Assembly: GCF_902809855.1 (NCBI RefSeq)
Contig: NZ_CADDWJ010000002.1
Location: forward strand, 806,001 to 870,000
Source of the DNA: Acinetobacter sp. Marseille-Q1618
Lineage (GTDB): Bacteria > Pseudomonadota > Gammaproteobacteria > Pseudomonadales > Moraxellaceae
Direction: 5' to 3'
Length of the DNA stretch: 64,000 nucleotides
A program made the position numbers and the translations under genes. The notes beneath the pieces are model-generated. The model had not been told where the DNA came from, searched no databases, and worked only from the letters and a program-made list of their open reading frames with translations. Below, piece after piece: positions 34,182 to 44,106 of this stretch (position 1 is its first letter; each line of letters begins with the position of its first letter).

Positions 34182-34547
34182 ATGAACATTGAAATCCGTA
34201 CAGATAAAAATATTCAAAATAGTGATCGTTTAATTACATATGTGCGCGACGAGTTAAATCAAGAATTTCAACGTCATAGTGAGCGTATTACACAATTTTC
34301 GGTTCATATCAGTGATGAAAATGGGGACAAAGGCGGTGATGACGATATTCGTTGCATGATCGAAGCGAAAGCTGCTGGCTTAAAACCTGTTGTTGTTACA
34401 CATAAAGCTAAAAATATTGATCTTGCATTACATGGTGCGATTGATCGTATTAAACGTAGCATTGAACATGTGCTTGAGAAAAAAGAGAACCCTCGTGGTG
34501 GAAAACTTGAATTTAGTGATTCTGATTTAGAAGCTGGTGAAGCTTAG
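34182..34547 (+). CDS. hpf: HPF/RaiA-family ribosome hibernation factor
   Basis: A 121-aa ribosome-binding protein. The beta-alpha-beta-beta-beta-alpha layout of the family is visible: IEIRTDKNIQ, a first helix, ITQFSVHISDENGDKGGDDDIRCM and a second helix NIDLALHGAIDRIKRSIEH. The acidic C-terminal tail (LEFSDSDLEAGEA) takes the place of the long-form domain, so it is closest to short HPF/YfiA. It binds idle 30S subunits or 70S ribosomes in stationary phase. ATG 34182 is preceded by AGAAGAGG; the earlier in-frame ATG at 34173 overlaps that site. A terminator follows. Confidence 0.82.
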   Translation: MNIEIRTDKNIQNSDRLITYVRDELNQEFQRHSERITQFSVHISDENGDKGGDDDIRCMIEAKAAGLKPVVVTHKAKNIDLALHGAIDRIKRSIEHVLEKKENPRGGKLEFSDSDLEAGEA

Positions 34548-34552
34548 TGAAG

Positions 34553-34575
34553 AAGCCCCGAAAGGGGCTTTTTTT
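34553..34575 (+). terminator. Intrinsic terminator after hpf
   Basis: AAGCCCC-GAAA-GGGGCTT followed by TTTTT; a strong GC-rich stem with a GAAA tetraloop. Confidence 0.94.
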
Positions 34576-34719
34576 ATGGCTGAATTAAAAGTTTTGGTCA
34601 TAAAGCAACAAAAAATGGCATAAAATTTTACAAAATCAGCAGGCTAATAATTACTTGAACTATCCTTTTTATTTTTCGGCATAATAGTCATATATTGAAA
34701 CCCAAAATGAGATAAGCAT

Positions 34720-35262
34720 ATGCTGACTGCGCCACAACAAAACTTTTTACAGGCTATAGAAGCATTAGACCTTGAACAAGTAAAGCGACTCTTGGCAGAG
34801 GGTTTAGACCCTAATTTTATTGAACCTGAGAAAGGGCCAGCAGTATCCGTTTGGTCAGATGGTTTATTTCAATGGTGGGAAGTTGTATGCGAGGCTTATG
34901 AAGCAGGTCAACCATTAAGCGCAGAGCAAAAACAAGCACAGTTACAAGTTCATTTAGATATTTTAGAGCAACTCATTCAAGCGAAAGCTAATTTTCATCT
35001 TTGGGACGCAGAAGAGTGTTATGGTCCACTTTGGGATGCTGCAAGTGCTGCATGTGTTCCTGCGGTGAAACGCTTGCTAGAACTCAAAGTTGATGTAAAT
35101 AGCAAAGATGAAGAGGGAAAAACGATTCTTACTTCGATTTGTGATTTATTTTTTGATCAAGATTTTGATCAAATTGATTGGTCACAGGCTTTACCTGAAG
35201 AGAAAGAAACTTTAGAGTTATTGCGTAGCCACGGCGCCAAAATGTCTAAAGAATTAGCTTAA
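34720..35262 (+). CDS. Ankyrin-repeat protein
   Basis: A 180-aa cytosolic protein. Two to three ankyrin-like units can be seen: FLQAIEALDLEQVKRLLAEGLDPNFI at the N-terminus, a middle DAASAACVPAVKRLLELKVDVNSKDEEGKT and a final partial unit ending in LLRSHGAKM (segments given in part). No signal peptide or catalytic domain. Ankyrin repeats mediate protein contacts; the partner is unknown. The next gene starts 12 bp downstream on the same strand, so the two may be co-transcribed although they look unrelated. Confidence 0.8.
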   Translation: MLTAPQQNFLQAIEALDLEQVKRLLAEGLDPNFIEPEKGPAVSVWSDGLFQWWEVVCEAYEAGQPLSAEQKQAQLQVHLDILEQLIQAKANFHLWDAEECYGPLWDAASAACVPAVKRLLELKVDVNSKDEEGKTILTSICDLFFDQDFDQIDWSQALPEEKETLELLRSHGAKMSKELA

Positions 35263-35274
35263 CTGAGTAACAGT

Positions 35275-36042
35275 ATGACAATACCTAATAAAATCATCAT
35301 GATGCTTGCAGCAAGTGTGAGCATGAGTAGCTTTGCTGCAGAGTTTTCATTTGACCGTCCTGGTGCTGGTTTTAGCACAGGCATCACCCCAGTCGGCCAA
35401 GTGGCTTGGGAACAGGGCTTACCGACTGCAAGCTATACAGAAACTACGATAGATGGCGCAAAGGCAAAAACGGTAACCTTAAATGGCGATATGTTACTGC
35501 GTACAGGTTTGGCATCAGGTTTAGAGCTCCAATTGGGTTGGGCAGGACCTGCATGGACACAAACTAAGTATAAAGGTGAAAAAATTGATGATGATGGTTT
35601 GGGTGATGTCAGCATCGGTTTAAAGAAAGCGATTGATTTAGACGATGACAAACTGTCTATGGCTGTCTTAGCGCAAGCGATCATCGCAACAGGCAATGAC
35701 GGTTTTAGCAACGAAGATGATATTTATAGTGTAGGTACTTCACTCGACTATAAATATAACGACTTAGTCACTACAGGTATTACCATGAACTATGCTGTAC
35801 AAGATAGTGACTGGTCTGTGACTGCGATTCCAACAATTGGTTATAAAATTGCAGGAAATTTATCAGGTTTTTCTGAGTTTATTTACCGTAAAGGTGAGAG
35901 CGAAGATTACCAATATGGTTTGGCTTCAGGTCTGATTTATACGTTGAATGATCGTACTCAACTTGATGGTAGCATCGGAGTGGATTTAGACGGTCAAGAT
36001 CGTAGTTATAATGCAGGATTTGGTGTTTCATTCTTGTTCTAA
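35275..36042 (+). CDS. Outer-membrane transporter-like protein (MetA-pathway phenol degradation type)
   Basis: A 255-aa precursor with signal peptide MTIPNKIIMMLAASVSMSSFAA. The mature start FSFDRPGAGFSTGITPVGQVAWEQGLP is characteristic of the Phenol_MetA_deg family of predicted outer-membrane barrels, and the chain ends in a strand GFGVSFLF with terminal Phe. Alternating beta strands separated by acidic turns support a barrel. Members are associated with uptake of hydrophobic compounds, but direct function is not established. A terminator follows. Confidence 0.8.
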   Translation: MTIPNKIIMMLAASVSMSSFAAEFSFDRPGAGFSTGITPVGQVAWEQGLPTASYTETTIDGAKAKTVTLNGDMLLRTGLASGLELQLGWAGPAWTQTKYKGEKIDDDGLGDVSIGLKKAIDLDDDKLSMAVLAQAIIATGNDGFSNEDDIYSVGTSLDYKYNDLVTTGITMNYAVQDSDWSVTAIPTIGYKIAGNLSGFSEFIYRKGESEDYQYGLASGLIYTLNDRTQLDGSIGVDLDGQDRSYNAGFGVSFLF

Positions 36043-36069
36043 ATAAGCACTTGCAATGCAAATTTAAAC

Positions 36070-36094
36070 AGAGCAGCATGATGTTGCTCTTTTT
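36070..36094 (+). terminator. Terminator after the barrel gene
   Basis: AGAGCAGCA (36070-36078) pairs with TGTTGCTCT (36082-36090) with one wobble, followed by TTTTT. Confidence 0.85.
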
Positions 36095-36135
36095 ATTTAT
36101 CTAAAAATATCAAAAATAAAATATAGGAAAATAAG

Positions 36136-36777
36136 ATGGATTTATATATTGGAAATAAAAACTACTCGACTTGGTCGATGCGAGCGTGGTTGGTACTCAA
36201 ACATTTTAAAATCCCATTTACTGAACATGTTGTTCCTTATGATGATTTTTTACCTGAACAAAATTTCAAACAAACCTTAGCGAAAATCACACCTGTAGGT
36301 AAAGTTCCTGTCTTAAAGCATGAGGATTTGATCATTTGGGACACGTTGGCGATTTGTGAATATTTAGCAGAACGATTTCCTGAACGGCATTTGTGGGTGG
36401 ATGATTTTAAAATGCGTGCTTATGCACGTGCGATTTGTGCGGAAATGCATAGTGGTTTTATGACCTTACGTAACTTTTGCCCAATGAATATTGCGCAAGA
36501 TTTAAGTGGGCTTGGGCAACAACTTTTTCATGCAAATGTAGATTTACAAGCAGAGATCAAACGTATTGATGAGATGTGGTCACAACGTCCAAATGAAAAT
36601 GGTTTTTTATGTGGCAATGAATTTAGCATTGCAGATGCTTTTTATGCACCCGTAGTCATGCGTTTTAAAAGTTATGGCTTACCTGTTAGTGAAAGTAGTC
36701 AACACTATATGCAAACGATTTTAAATGTACCCGCCGTACAGACTTGGATGAATGAAGCTTTAAAAGAAAGTCTGTAA
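36136..36777 (+). CDS. Glutathione S-transferase family protein
   Basis: A 213-aa cytosolic GST. The thioredoxin-like N-terminal domain starts YIGNKNYSTWSMRAWLVLKH, with the Ser/Trp in the position of the catalytic residue, and includes TPVGKVPVLKHEDLIIWDTLAICEYLAERF (part: GKVPVLKHEDLIIWDT), which binds the gamma-glutamyl part of glutathione. The helical C-terminal domain is complete (FSIADAFYAPVVMRF). Conjugation or peroxide reduction is likely; the substrate is unknown. It is a stand-alone gene between two terminator-bounded units. Confidence 0.88.
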   Translation: MDLYIGNKNYSTWSMRAWLVLKHFKIPFTEHVVPYDDFLPEQNFKQTLAKITPVGKVPVLKHEDLIIWDTLAICEYLAERFPERHLWVDDFKMRAYARAICAEMHSGFMTLRNFCPMNIAQDLSGLGQQLFHANVDLQAEIKRIDEMWSQRPNENGFLCGNEFSIADAFYAPVVMRFKSYGLPVSESSQHYMQTILNVPAVQTWMNEALKESL

Positions 36778-36929
36778 TTGATTTTATTATTCTAAAAAGC
36801 TCTATTGTTTAACCAAAAAAACGATATAAATATTTAACTCATATAAAATTTTTATTTGCTGACTATTGCAACAACTAGATTAATAATGTTGTAAAAATTT
36901 AGAGAAATGATTAAAACTTGGGGAAAATA

Positions 36930-37598
36930 ATGCGAAATCGAATCACTGTAAAATATAGACAAACCTTTATTTTAAGAATTATGGCAACGAGTATATTGTT
37001 GTTCATCGCTTTTTTAGGGTCATCAGAAACACTGGTTGTGGGAGTGAGTATGTTGAGTCTTATATTGGTTTGGCTGTGGGGTTTTAAAGAAAAAATTATT
37101 TTGTCACCCCATGAACTGCGTAAAGAGAGTTTATTTGGCAGTATTTCTGTACCATTAAATGCACGAACTGAATATTTTTATAAATTTGTACAAGTGAATA
37201 TACAAGGTATTCCTACAGGTCAGCATACTTATATTACTGTGAAAAATGGTCATCAACAGGTCAAAGCCAACAGTAATATTAAAGATGTGGAGGACTTGAG
37301 AGAACGTTTGATCCAAATCGAGTTGAAAAATTTACAACCGCAAATTGAAAAATCCCTACAGGAAAAAAGTAGTCTAACTTTTGGTGCGTTAAAAGTTTCA
37401 GCCTCAGGCGTTGCCTATAAAAATAAGATGTTAACCTATAGTGAAATAGAAGATTTCGGCATTGAGAATGGCTTTTTCTATATACGGAAAAAAGCTGTGC
37501 GAGGTAATTTTTTTAAAATTGCAGTATCTGAGATTCCCAATATGACCACTTTTTTTGCCTTGTTGGATTATTATATACAACAGAAAATGGTGGCTTAA
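36930..37598 (+). CDS. Predicted membrane protein of unknown function
   Basis: A 222-aa protein with two close hydrophobic segments near the N-terminus (about residues 14-30 and 33-50), followed by a soluble beta-rich region starting with IILSPHELRKESLFGSISVP, reminiscent of bacterial PH-like domains. The rest (LTFGALKVSASGVAYKNKML, FYIRKKAVRGNFFKIAVSEI) repeats the same style, suggesting two PH-like units on the cytoplasmic side. I do not recognise a named family. ATG 36930 has GGGGA upstream; a TTG at 36918 is also in frame. Confidence 0.6.
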   Translation: MRNRITVKYRQTFILRIMATSILLFIAFLGSSETLVVGVSMLSLILVWLWGFKEKIILSPHELRKESLFGSISVPLNARTEYFYKFVQVNIQGIPTGQHTYITVKNGHQQVKANSNIKDVEDLRERLIQIELKNLQPQIEKSLQEKSSLTFGALKVSASGVAYKNKMLTYSEIEDFGIENGFFYIRKKAVRGNFFKIAVSEIPNMTTFFALLDYYIQQKMVA

Positions 37599-37714
37599 TC
37601 TCTAAACTGATTGAGTTAAAAATGATCTATATTGTATCAACTTAGGTGAATAGATTAACAATTGAATAATGCTCTGTTATATTTGCCCCTTGATCTTTAT
37701 GTGAGAAATTTTGC

Positions 37715-38995
37715 TTGGCTACTCCTTTTTGGTATAACACAGCGCTTGCGATCGTCAAACCTTTGTATCAATGGCGCATCAAAAAACGTGCAACAGATTT
37801 GGCAGCATACCAACAGGAATATCTTGAGCGTTTTGGTCCTTTTCAAACAGTAAAAAATACCCAAGCAATCTGGTTTCATTGCGTATCAGTGGGCGAAACC
37901 AACGCAGCACAACCCTTGATTGAGCATTATTTAAAACAAGGACATGCTGTTTTGGTCACCAATACCACCAAAACAGGTCAGGCACGTGCTAAATCCTTAT
38001 TTTTAAAACCACCTTTTGAATCATTATTTCAGGCTGTCTATTTACCTGCAGATCAAAAATATCTAATCGTTGATTTTTATCAAAAATATCAACCGAAATT
38101 ATTAATTTTAGTAGAAACAGAACTTTGGCCAAATTTGATTGATCAAGCCAAACAATTTGCTGTGCCATGTTTACTCGTCAACGCTCGACTTTCTGAGAAA
38201 TCAGCCAAAGGCTATGGCAAAGTCCCGAGTTTGATCCGTCCAATGCTGCAAAAGTTAGATCGTGTATTGGCACAAGATGCAGCAACGGTACAGCGTTTTA
38301 TTGCCTTAGGTTTATCTGAGAATGTTGCCAATGTCGTCGGCAGTATTAAATTTGATATTTCAGCACCTGATATTTTTATTGAAAAAGCACAGCAGTTACA
38401 GCAAGAGTGGAATTTAAATTCACGTAAAATGATCACCCTCGCCAGTACCCATGCACCTGAAGAACAAAAAATACTTACAGCTTTAAAGCCATATTTACAA
38501 CAACGACCTGAATTAGTGTGTGTGGTCGTGCCTCGTCATCCTGAACGTTTTGATGAAGTTTTTGCAGTTGCACAAAGTTTGGATTTAGTCACACAACGTC
38601 GTAGTTTACATGAGAAGATTCAAACCAATACGCAAGTGTATTTGGCAGACAGTATGGGTGAGTTATGGCAATGGTATGCTTTAAGTCAAGCCTGTTTTGT
38701 CGGTGGTTCTTTGAATGAGCCGGGTGGAGGGCATAATATTTTAGAGCCGATGGCGCTACATGTGCCGACTGTGATAGGCGAAAATTATTTTAATTTTCAA
38801 GTCATTGTTGATGAGTTTTTACAGGCAGATGCGGTCAAAGTTGCAGCGTCTGTTGAAGATGTAGTAGCTGTACTTTTGCGTTGTGTCGATGAGCCAGCGT
38901 TTGCACAACAACTCACTCAGCATGCAGATCGTGTGTTGAATCAAAATAAAGGTTCTTTGCACAAGCATATTGCAGTGATCGATACCTATTTATGA
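37715..38995 (+). CDS. waaA: 3-deoxy-D-manno-octulosonic acid (Kdo) transferase
   Basis: Inner-membrane GT-B glycosyltransferase (426 aa) that adds Kdo from CMP-Kdo to lipid A precursor, the base of the LOS core. Motifs: WFHCVSVGETNAAQPLI, VTNTTKTGQAR, TELWPNLI, and GGSLNEPGGGHNILEP, which holds the nucleotide-sugar contact residues. The start is TTG at 37715 after GTGAG; no ATG lies between the upstream stop and the conserved PFWYNTAL start. The stop overlaps rsmE by 4 bp (ATGA), so both are translated in tandem. Confidence 0.92.
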   Translation: MATPFWYNTALAIVKPLYQWRIKKRATDLAAYQQEYLERFGPFQTVKNTQAIWFHCVSVGETNAAQPLIEHYLKQGHAVLVTNTTKTGQARAKSLFLKPPFESLFQAVYLPADQKYLIVDFYQKYQPKLLILVETELWPNLIDQAKQFAVPCLLVNARLSEKSAKGYGKVPSLIRPMLQKLDRVLAQDAATVQRFIALGLSENVANVVGSIKFDISAPDIFIEKAQQLQQEWNLNSRKMITLASTHAPEEQKILTALKPYLQQRPELVCVVVPRHPERFDEVFAVAQSLDLVTQRRSLHEKIQTNTQVYLADSMGELWQWYALSQACFVGGSLNEPGGGHNILEPMALHVPTVIGENYFNFQVIVDEFLQADAVKVAASVEDVVAVLLRCVDEPAFAQQLTQHADRVLNQNKGSLHKHIAVIDTYL

Positions 38996-39705
38996 ATATC
39001 GTCTTATTAGACCCACGACAAACGCAGTCTGAAACATGGACGATCACCTCAAAAAGACAACTTGAGCATTTACATACACATGTTGGGGTTCAGGTTGGAG
39101 ATACTTTAAAAGTTGGTATTTGTGAAGGGAAACGTTATTTAACTGAGATTGTAAATATTTCAGAAAACACTATTAAAATTAAACCGATTGAACAGCAAAG
39201 TGTTCCTGCTAAATTACCTGTAACTTTGATTGTGGCAATGCCTAGACCCAAAGTTTTGCGCCGTTTGATCATGGATGCTGTGACCTTAGGTGTAGAAAAA
39301 ATCATTCTCCTACATAGTTATCGGGTGGACAAAAGTTATTGGCAAACGCCATTTTTACAACAACTTGAGCATTATGTAACTTTAGGTCTAGAGCAAGCAG
39401 GCGATACCACAGCACCGCAAATTGAACTGCATAAACGCTTTAAACCTTTTGTCGAAGATATTCTACCAACTTTAATAACTCAGGAAAAACCTGCTTTTGT
39501 GGCGCATCCTTATGTCACAGAAAAAATGCCTAGTGCAATTGATCATGCATGCACGATCATCATTGGACCTGAGGGTGGTTTTATTCCATATGAGATTGAT
39601 TTACTGATTAAAAATGGCTGCCAAGCTGTGAGCTTAGGCAGCCGTATTCTCCGTACTGAAACTGTGATTGCTTATGTGTTAGGGCGTTTGTTTGGCACGA
39701 CCTGA
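38992..39705 (+). CDS. rsmE: 16S rRNA (uracil1498-N3)-methyltransferase
   Basis: A 237-aa SPOUT-class enzyme that methylates U1498 of 16S rRNA using SAM. The N-terminal PUA-like part (about 1-70) is followed by the SPOUT domain with VAMPRPKVLRRLIMDAVTLG, the knot motifs IIGPEGGFIPYEI and SLGSRILRTETV. Length is standard. It overlaps the end of waaA by 4 bp, and its own last 27 bp overlap the 3' end of the convergent mscS-like gene, so the two mRNAs are complementary at their ends. Confidence 0.92.
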   Translation: MNIVLLDPRQTQSETWTITSKRQLEHLHTHVGVQVGDTLKVGICEGKRYLTEIVNISENTIKIKPIEQQSVPAKLPVTLIVAMPRPKVLRRLIMDAVTLGVEKIILLHSYRVDKSYWQTPFLQQLEHYVTLGLEQAGDTTAPQIELHKRFKPFVEDILPTLITQEKPAFVAHPYVTEKMPSAIDHACTIIIGPEGGFIPYEIDLLIKNGCQAVSLGSRILRTETVIAYVLGRLFGTT

Positions 39706-40674
39706 ATCATCATCTTGATCCGTTTCACCACGATAGACTTTGACTTCCTGAACAGGATAAGGAATTGAAATATTATGCTCTGCAAAAGAGCGAACCACTT
39801 CCTCTTGTACTTTGCTTACGGATGCAGAGGTCGTGGTTTCAGTGGTATTCACCCACCATTGTACTTTTAGATTTACTGAAAAATCTGCCAAAGCCGTGAC
39901 ATTGACACTAAATACAGGCTGGCTAAGAATGGTTTGGTCATGATCCAAAATTTTCAGGATAATGTCTTTGGCTTCTTGAACATTATCTTCATAGCCGATG
40001 CCGACCACAAATTCACAGCGACGACGTGCATAGGCGGTATTCACAATAACAGCACTGGTATAAACCGTTGCATTTGGAATCACGATACGGCGACCATCGG
40101 GAGATTGTAAAAAAGTCGCACGAATCTGAATATCTTCAACCGTCCCTTCCATGTTATTGACCACGATGGTATCGCCAATTTTAAAAGGTTCACCTAGTAA
40201 GATCAAAATACCTGACAACATGTTTTGGAAAATGTCTTTGAAGGCAAAACCAATCGCAACTGAACCAATTCCCAAAGCACTCATTAATTGACCGGGGGTA
40301 AAACCAGGAATGGCAATCACCATGGCGATCAGAAAACCAAAGAAAATGATAAAGGTACTACCGACCCGATTCAGTACCAATACTAAATTTTGTCGAGTAT
40401 AAGAGCGATTTTCTAAAGTTTTGCGCACAAAAAATTTAAATACTTTTGAAAGTAACCAGAAAATAATCAGTACCACAAACGCAATGCAGAAATAAGGCAC
40501 ACGCTCCCAAAAACCATCCATAATCTTGTCGATGGTGGTATAGGCATCATTATATTTTGCGGTATGTTTAATGACCGTTGCAGCAGTTTTTTCACCTGCA
40601 TCATGTAGCAGTTGCGTAGTGTCTTGGGCGACTTCACTTAACTTGGTTGATTCTTCAGCCACTATAAAATCCAA
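39679..40674 (-). CDS. Small-conductance mechanosensitive channel (MscS family)
   Basis: A 331-aa inner-membrane channel that opens on membrane tension in hypo-osmotic shock. Three membrane segments are visible; the pore helix carries SALGIGSVAIGFAFKDIFQN, the family signature. The beta domain with VNNMEGTVEDIQIRATFL and PNATVYTSAVIVN follows, and a cytoplasmic alpha/beta domain ends in YPVQEVKVYRGE. The N-terminus (about 1-55) is longer than in E. coli MscS (286 aa). Its 3' end overlaps rsmE by 27 bp in convergent orientation. Confidence 0.9.
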   Translation of the reverse strand: MDFIVAEESTKLSEVAQDTTQLLHDAGEKTAATVIKHTAKYNDAYTTIDKIMDGFWERVPYFCIAFVVLIIFWLLSKVFKFFVRKTLENRSYTRQNLVLVLNRVGSTFIIFFGFLIAMVIAIPGFTPGQLMSALGIGSVAIGFAFKDIFQNMLSGILILLGEPFKIGDTIVVNNMEGTVEDIQIRATFLQSPDGRRIVIPNATVYTSAVIVNTAYARRRCEFVVGIGYEDNVQEAKDIILKILDHDQTILSQPVFSVNVTALADFSVNLKVQWWVNTTETTTSASVSKVQEEVVRSFAEHNISIPYPVQEVKVYRGETDQDDDSGRAKQTP

Positions 40675-40766
40675 TAAGAAGGTTAAATTATTCTGTCTTA
40701 AATTTTGACAAAATAAACTGTAACAAGGGGAGTTTTGACAATCAGTCGAATAACTGTTGTGTTTCG

Positions 40767-41348
40767 TTAAAAATACGCTGTGCCTTGTTGAATGATTTCA
40801 CTCGGGTTCTCAAGTTCACCCGTGCCAATAAAATAAGAAATGGCACTGCCTATCGCTAAAATACTCAAGAGACTGACTAAAATCAGCAGCCAAGCAATCA
40901 GTTTTTCAATCCCAGATGAAGGACGTGGATGTCCATAGCGATTATCATTTGGATCACCTGATACAAACAGTAAATACAGCGCAAAAAAGAAATTCACCAC
41001 AGGTAAAAATAACAACAAACACAACCAACCTGAATGATTTCGATCATGTAATCGACGAATGATGATCACAAAATTGAAATAGATGTATAGGAGCAATATA
41101 GCCCAATATCCTAGCCCAGCTAAACTGGTTAAGGCATTGAAATGATTTGCATTGAATGCCAAACTATTAACGTTAAAAATTCCCAAAATTAAGCTGAGCA
41201 GCAACAGCATTGTCATAAAAATAAAATGCAATAAGCCATACCATGCAATATAACTTAAGCGATTAAAGCGACCATTTACAGAAAAGGGGCGATCTACAGG
41301 CGCATTTTGCTGTCGAGAAAAAAATGGTGCAGAATTTTGAGAGGGCAT
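40767..41348 (-). CDS. DUF805-family membrane protein
   Basis: A 193-aa inner-membrane protein. The DUF805 hallmark is present: GRFNRLSYIAWYGLLHF, then RRLHDRNHSGWLCLLLFLPVVNF and DPNDNRYGHPRP, with four or five hydrophobic segments. DUF805 proteins are common in bacteria and their function is unknown; E. coli YhaH/YhaI belong to it. It lies between mscS and acs and is on the minus strand with 92 bp to mscS, so it may be transcribed with it. Confidence 0.87.
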   Translation of the reverse strand: MPSQNSAPFFSRQQNAPVDRPFSVNGRFNRLSYIAWYGLLHFIFMTMLLLLSLILGIFNVNSLAFNANHFNALTSLAGLGYWAILLLYIYFNFVIIIRRLHDRNHSGWLCLLLFLPVVNFFFALYLLFVSGDPNDNRYGHPRPSSGIEKLIAWLLILVSLLSILAIGSAISYFIGTGELENPSEIIQQGTAYF

Positions 41349-41639
41349 AATAAAACGTCTTCAAAGCACAGTTGAGTAAAAAAACATAACAATTCGCGGG
41401 TACACACGAATAGCGCTAAATTATAAGATCAAAAAAGTACCAGAGATATTGAAAATTCGGATGTTTTTGCAAATGACGCAGCAATTTCCGATGATTAAAG
41501 TGGACACCCCATCTACGACCAAAGCACAATTGCTATGCAAAATATACTATCGTAATACTGAAAACATGCAGCAAATAAAACCAATAACGTAGGCATACAT
41601 CCCGTGATGGGATGACAATATCAAGGAAGGAAGTAGAAT
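41349..41639 (+). promoter_or_regulatory. acs upstream region
   Basis: A 290-bp gap between divergent DUF805 and acs genes. A hairpin CATCCC-GTGAT-GGGATG (41598-41614) lies between the likely promoter and the acs ribosome binding site AAGGAAGGAAG. No recognisable CRP or sigma-54 site was found. Acetate-responsive regulators of the CrbR/ErdR type act on acs in relatives. Confidence 0.4.
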
Positions 41640-43583
41640 ATGAAAGAGATCTATCCTGTACCAGAACAATTTGTAAAAACAGCAAGAACCAATGAACAGC
41701 AGTATTTTGAACGTTATCAACAGTCTATTGATGATCCTGATACGTTTTGGGCAGAAGCTGCAAAAAAACTGGATTGGATCAAACCATTTACCAAAGTCAA
41801 AAACACCAGTTATGATCAAGATAATTTTAAAATTGAATGGTTTGCGGATGGACAGCTCAATGTCAGTGCAAACTGCTTGGATCGTCATTTAAAAGAACAC
41901 CCACTGAAACCCGCTATTATTTGGGAGGGCGACCATCCTTCACGACATAAAATTATTTCTTTTGAAGAATTGCACGATGAAGTGTGTCGTTTTGCCAATG
42001 TCTTAAAAAAACATGGAGTTAAAAAAGGTGATCGTGTCGTGTTGTATATGCCAATGGTACCTGAAACGACCATTGCAATGTTGGCATGTACACGGATTGG
42101 GGCAGTGCATTGCGTGGTATTTGGTGGTTTTTCACCAGATTCATTGGCAAGTCGAATTGAAGACAGTCAGGCAAAATTAATTATTACTGCGGACTCAGGA
42201 CTGCGTGGTGGTAAGCCTATTCCGATCAAAGAAAATGTGAATGCCGCTTTGAATTTAAAAGGAACGGAATCGGTTGAAACGGTGTTGACGGTATATCGCA
42301 CAGGTGAGCCAATCGAGATGAAAGAAGGGCGTGATTTGTGGTATCACATGGAAATCATGACAGTGACCGATGACTGTCCACCTGAACCGATGAATGCTGA
42401 AGATCCGTTATTTATTCTGTATACATCAGGCTCAACAGGTAAACCCAAAGGTGTATTACACACTACGGGTGGTTATCTGACTTATGTAAATTGTACCTTC
42501 CGTGAAATTTTCGATATCAAACAAGATGATGTGTTTTGGTGTACTGCTGATGTGGGATGGATTACAGGACATTCCTATGTGCTGTATGGACCGCTTTCTA
42601 ATGGGACAACTACTTTAATTTCTGAAGGTGTACCACAATATCCAACATGGGCACGTACAGGGCATATTGTCGATAAACATCATGTCACTATTTTATATAC
42701 TGCACCAACAGCCATTCGCGCAATGATGCGTGAGGGGGATGCATATATTCGTGAAAGTGATCGGAGTAGCTTACGTTTACTGGGTTCGGTAGGAGAGCCG
42801 ATCAATCCAGAAGCATGGAATTGGTACTATACGGTGGTGGGAGAAAGCCGCTGTCCGATTGTGGATACATGGTGGCAAACGGAAACAGGGGGTATTCTCA
42901 TTTCACCTTTACCGGGTGCAACTGCACTCAAACCGGGTTCTGCGACACGTCCATTCTTTGGTGTCCAACCTGCTTTGGTGGATGCTGATGGTGTTGAGCT
43001 TGACGGCGAAGCGGAAGGGAATTTAATTATTAAAGATTCTTGGCCGGGGCAAATGCGGACCATTTGGGGGGATCCTGAGCGTTTTATTGAAGCATATTTT
43101 TCTACTTATCCGGGAAATTACTTTACAGGTGATGGCGCACGCCGTGACAAAGATGGTTATTACTGGATCACAGGACGAGTAGATGATGTACTGAATGTAT
43201 CTGGGCATCGCTTGGGTACAGCAGAAATAGAAAGTGCGTTGGTTGCGCATGCGTTGGTTGCGGAGTCGGCTGTGGTTGGTATACCGCATGATATTAAAGG
43301 TCAGGGTATTGCTGCGTATGTAACTTTACAAGCTGATGCGACCGAAACTGATGAGTTGCGTAAAGAGCTGGTGGATTGGGTACGTAAAGTTTTAGGACCT
43401 GTGGCAACACCTGATGCGATCTATTGGGCACCTGCACTGCCTAAAACTCGTTCAGGCAAGATCATGCGTCGTATTCTGCGTAAAATTGCAGCCAATGAGC
43501 TAGACAGTTTAGGCGATACTTCGACTTTGGCTGATCCAAATGTGGTAGACCAATTAATAAAAGAAGTACAAGCACATCCATAA
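41640..43583 (+). CDS. acs: Acetyl-CoA synthetase
   Basis: AMP-forming acetate activation in the cytosol (acetate + ATP + CoA to acetyl-CoA). The 647-aa chain shows the ANL-superfamily motifs: [18 protein letters not shown] (P-loop), [20 protein letters not shown] and the hinge region [19 protein letters not shown]. The C-terminal [11 protein letters not shown] carries the Lys acetylated by protein acetyltransferases in other bacteria. Strong ribosome binding site. It is followed by a terminator. Confidence 0.96.
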   Translation: MKEIYPVPEQFVKTARTNEQQYFERYQQSIDDPDTFWAEAAKKLDWIKPFTKVKNTSYDQDNFKIEWFADGQLNVSANCLDRHLKEHPLKPAIIWEGDHPSRHKIISFEELHDEVCRFANVLKKHGVKKGDRVVLYMPMVPETTIAMLACTRIGAVHCVVFGGFSPDSLASRIEDSQAKLIITADSGLRGGKPIPIKENVNAALNLKGTESVETVLTVYRTGEPIEMKEGRDLWYHMEIMTVTDDCPPEPMNAEDPLFILYTSGSTGKPKGVLHTTGGYLTYVNCTFREIFDIKQDDVFWCTADVGWITGHSYVLYGPLSNGTTTLISEGVPQYPTWARTGHIVDKHHVTILYTAPTAIRAMMREGDAYIRESDRSSLRLLGSVGEPINPEAWNWYYTVVGESRCPIVDTWWQTETGGILISPLPGATALKPGSATRPFFGVQPALVDADGVELDGEAEGNLIIKDSWPGQMRTIWGDPERFIEAYFSTYPGNYFTGDGARRDKDGYYWITGRVDDVLNVSGHRLGTAEIESALVAHALVAESAVVGIPHDIKGQGIAAYVTLQADATETDELRKELVDWVRKVLGPVATPDAIYWAPALPKTRSGKIMRRILRKIAANELDSLGDTSTLADPNVVDQLIKEVQAHP

Positions 43584-43608
43584 TTTTAAAGTTTAAATCT
43601 GTGTTGAA

Positions 43609-43640
43609 TACCGTTAGAGCATTTCTAGCGGTATTTTTTT
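43609..43640 (+). terminator. Intrinsic terminator after acs
   Basis: ATACCGTTAGA (43609-43619) pairs with TCTAGCGGTAT (43624-43634) over 11 bp with one wobble, then TTTTTT. Confidence 0.9.
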
Positions 43641-44106
43641 ATAGCATATTTTATAATTTTAGAGGTGGAACATAGCTCAAGATCACACCAGTTTTAGATA
43701 CGTGTATCATTGATTTAATTTTTTGTAAAAATCACACAACTATTTAAATAAATTACTAAGAAAAATACAGGATGTAACTTACACAACAGCCAATGTTTGT
43801 TTTTGTACTGATGTAATATCTTGTTTAAATTTTAATATTTTAAAATCAGACAAAACTAGTCGGAATTTCATACGTTTACAAAAATTTATATAACATCATA
43901 ATTTTTTTAAATTTTCATTTTTGCATAGAATTATTTTATTAGATAATAAAGATAGTCTCATAAAAATGAACAAATGTCTTTTAAATTGACCTACAAAAAA
44001 TTCAAGTTTAAAAAGAAAAATAATATATTGTTATAATCAAATGTGCGTGAAAAGTGCCATTTATTTCAAGTAAAAATAGTCTCTGAGCATGAAAGATGAG
44101 GAATAA
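43641..44106 (+). promoter_or_regulatory. AT-rich region upstream of the csu-linked TetR gene
   Basis: About 465 bp with no plausible gene on either strand. A TATAAT at 44032-44037 about 70 bp upstream of the TetR start is a likely -10 element; the -35 is unclear. No clear palindrome of TetR-operator size was found by eye. The stretch is very AT-rich and may bind H-NS-like proteins. Confidence 0.4.

Noticed and set aside
41547..41888. 113-codon minus-strand frame across the acs start
   Set aside because: Overlaps the acs leader and first 80 codons; hydrophobic composition arises from antisense AT-rich DNA.
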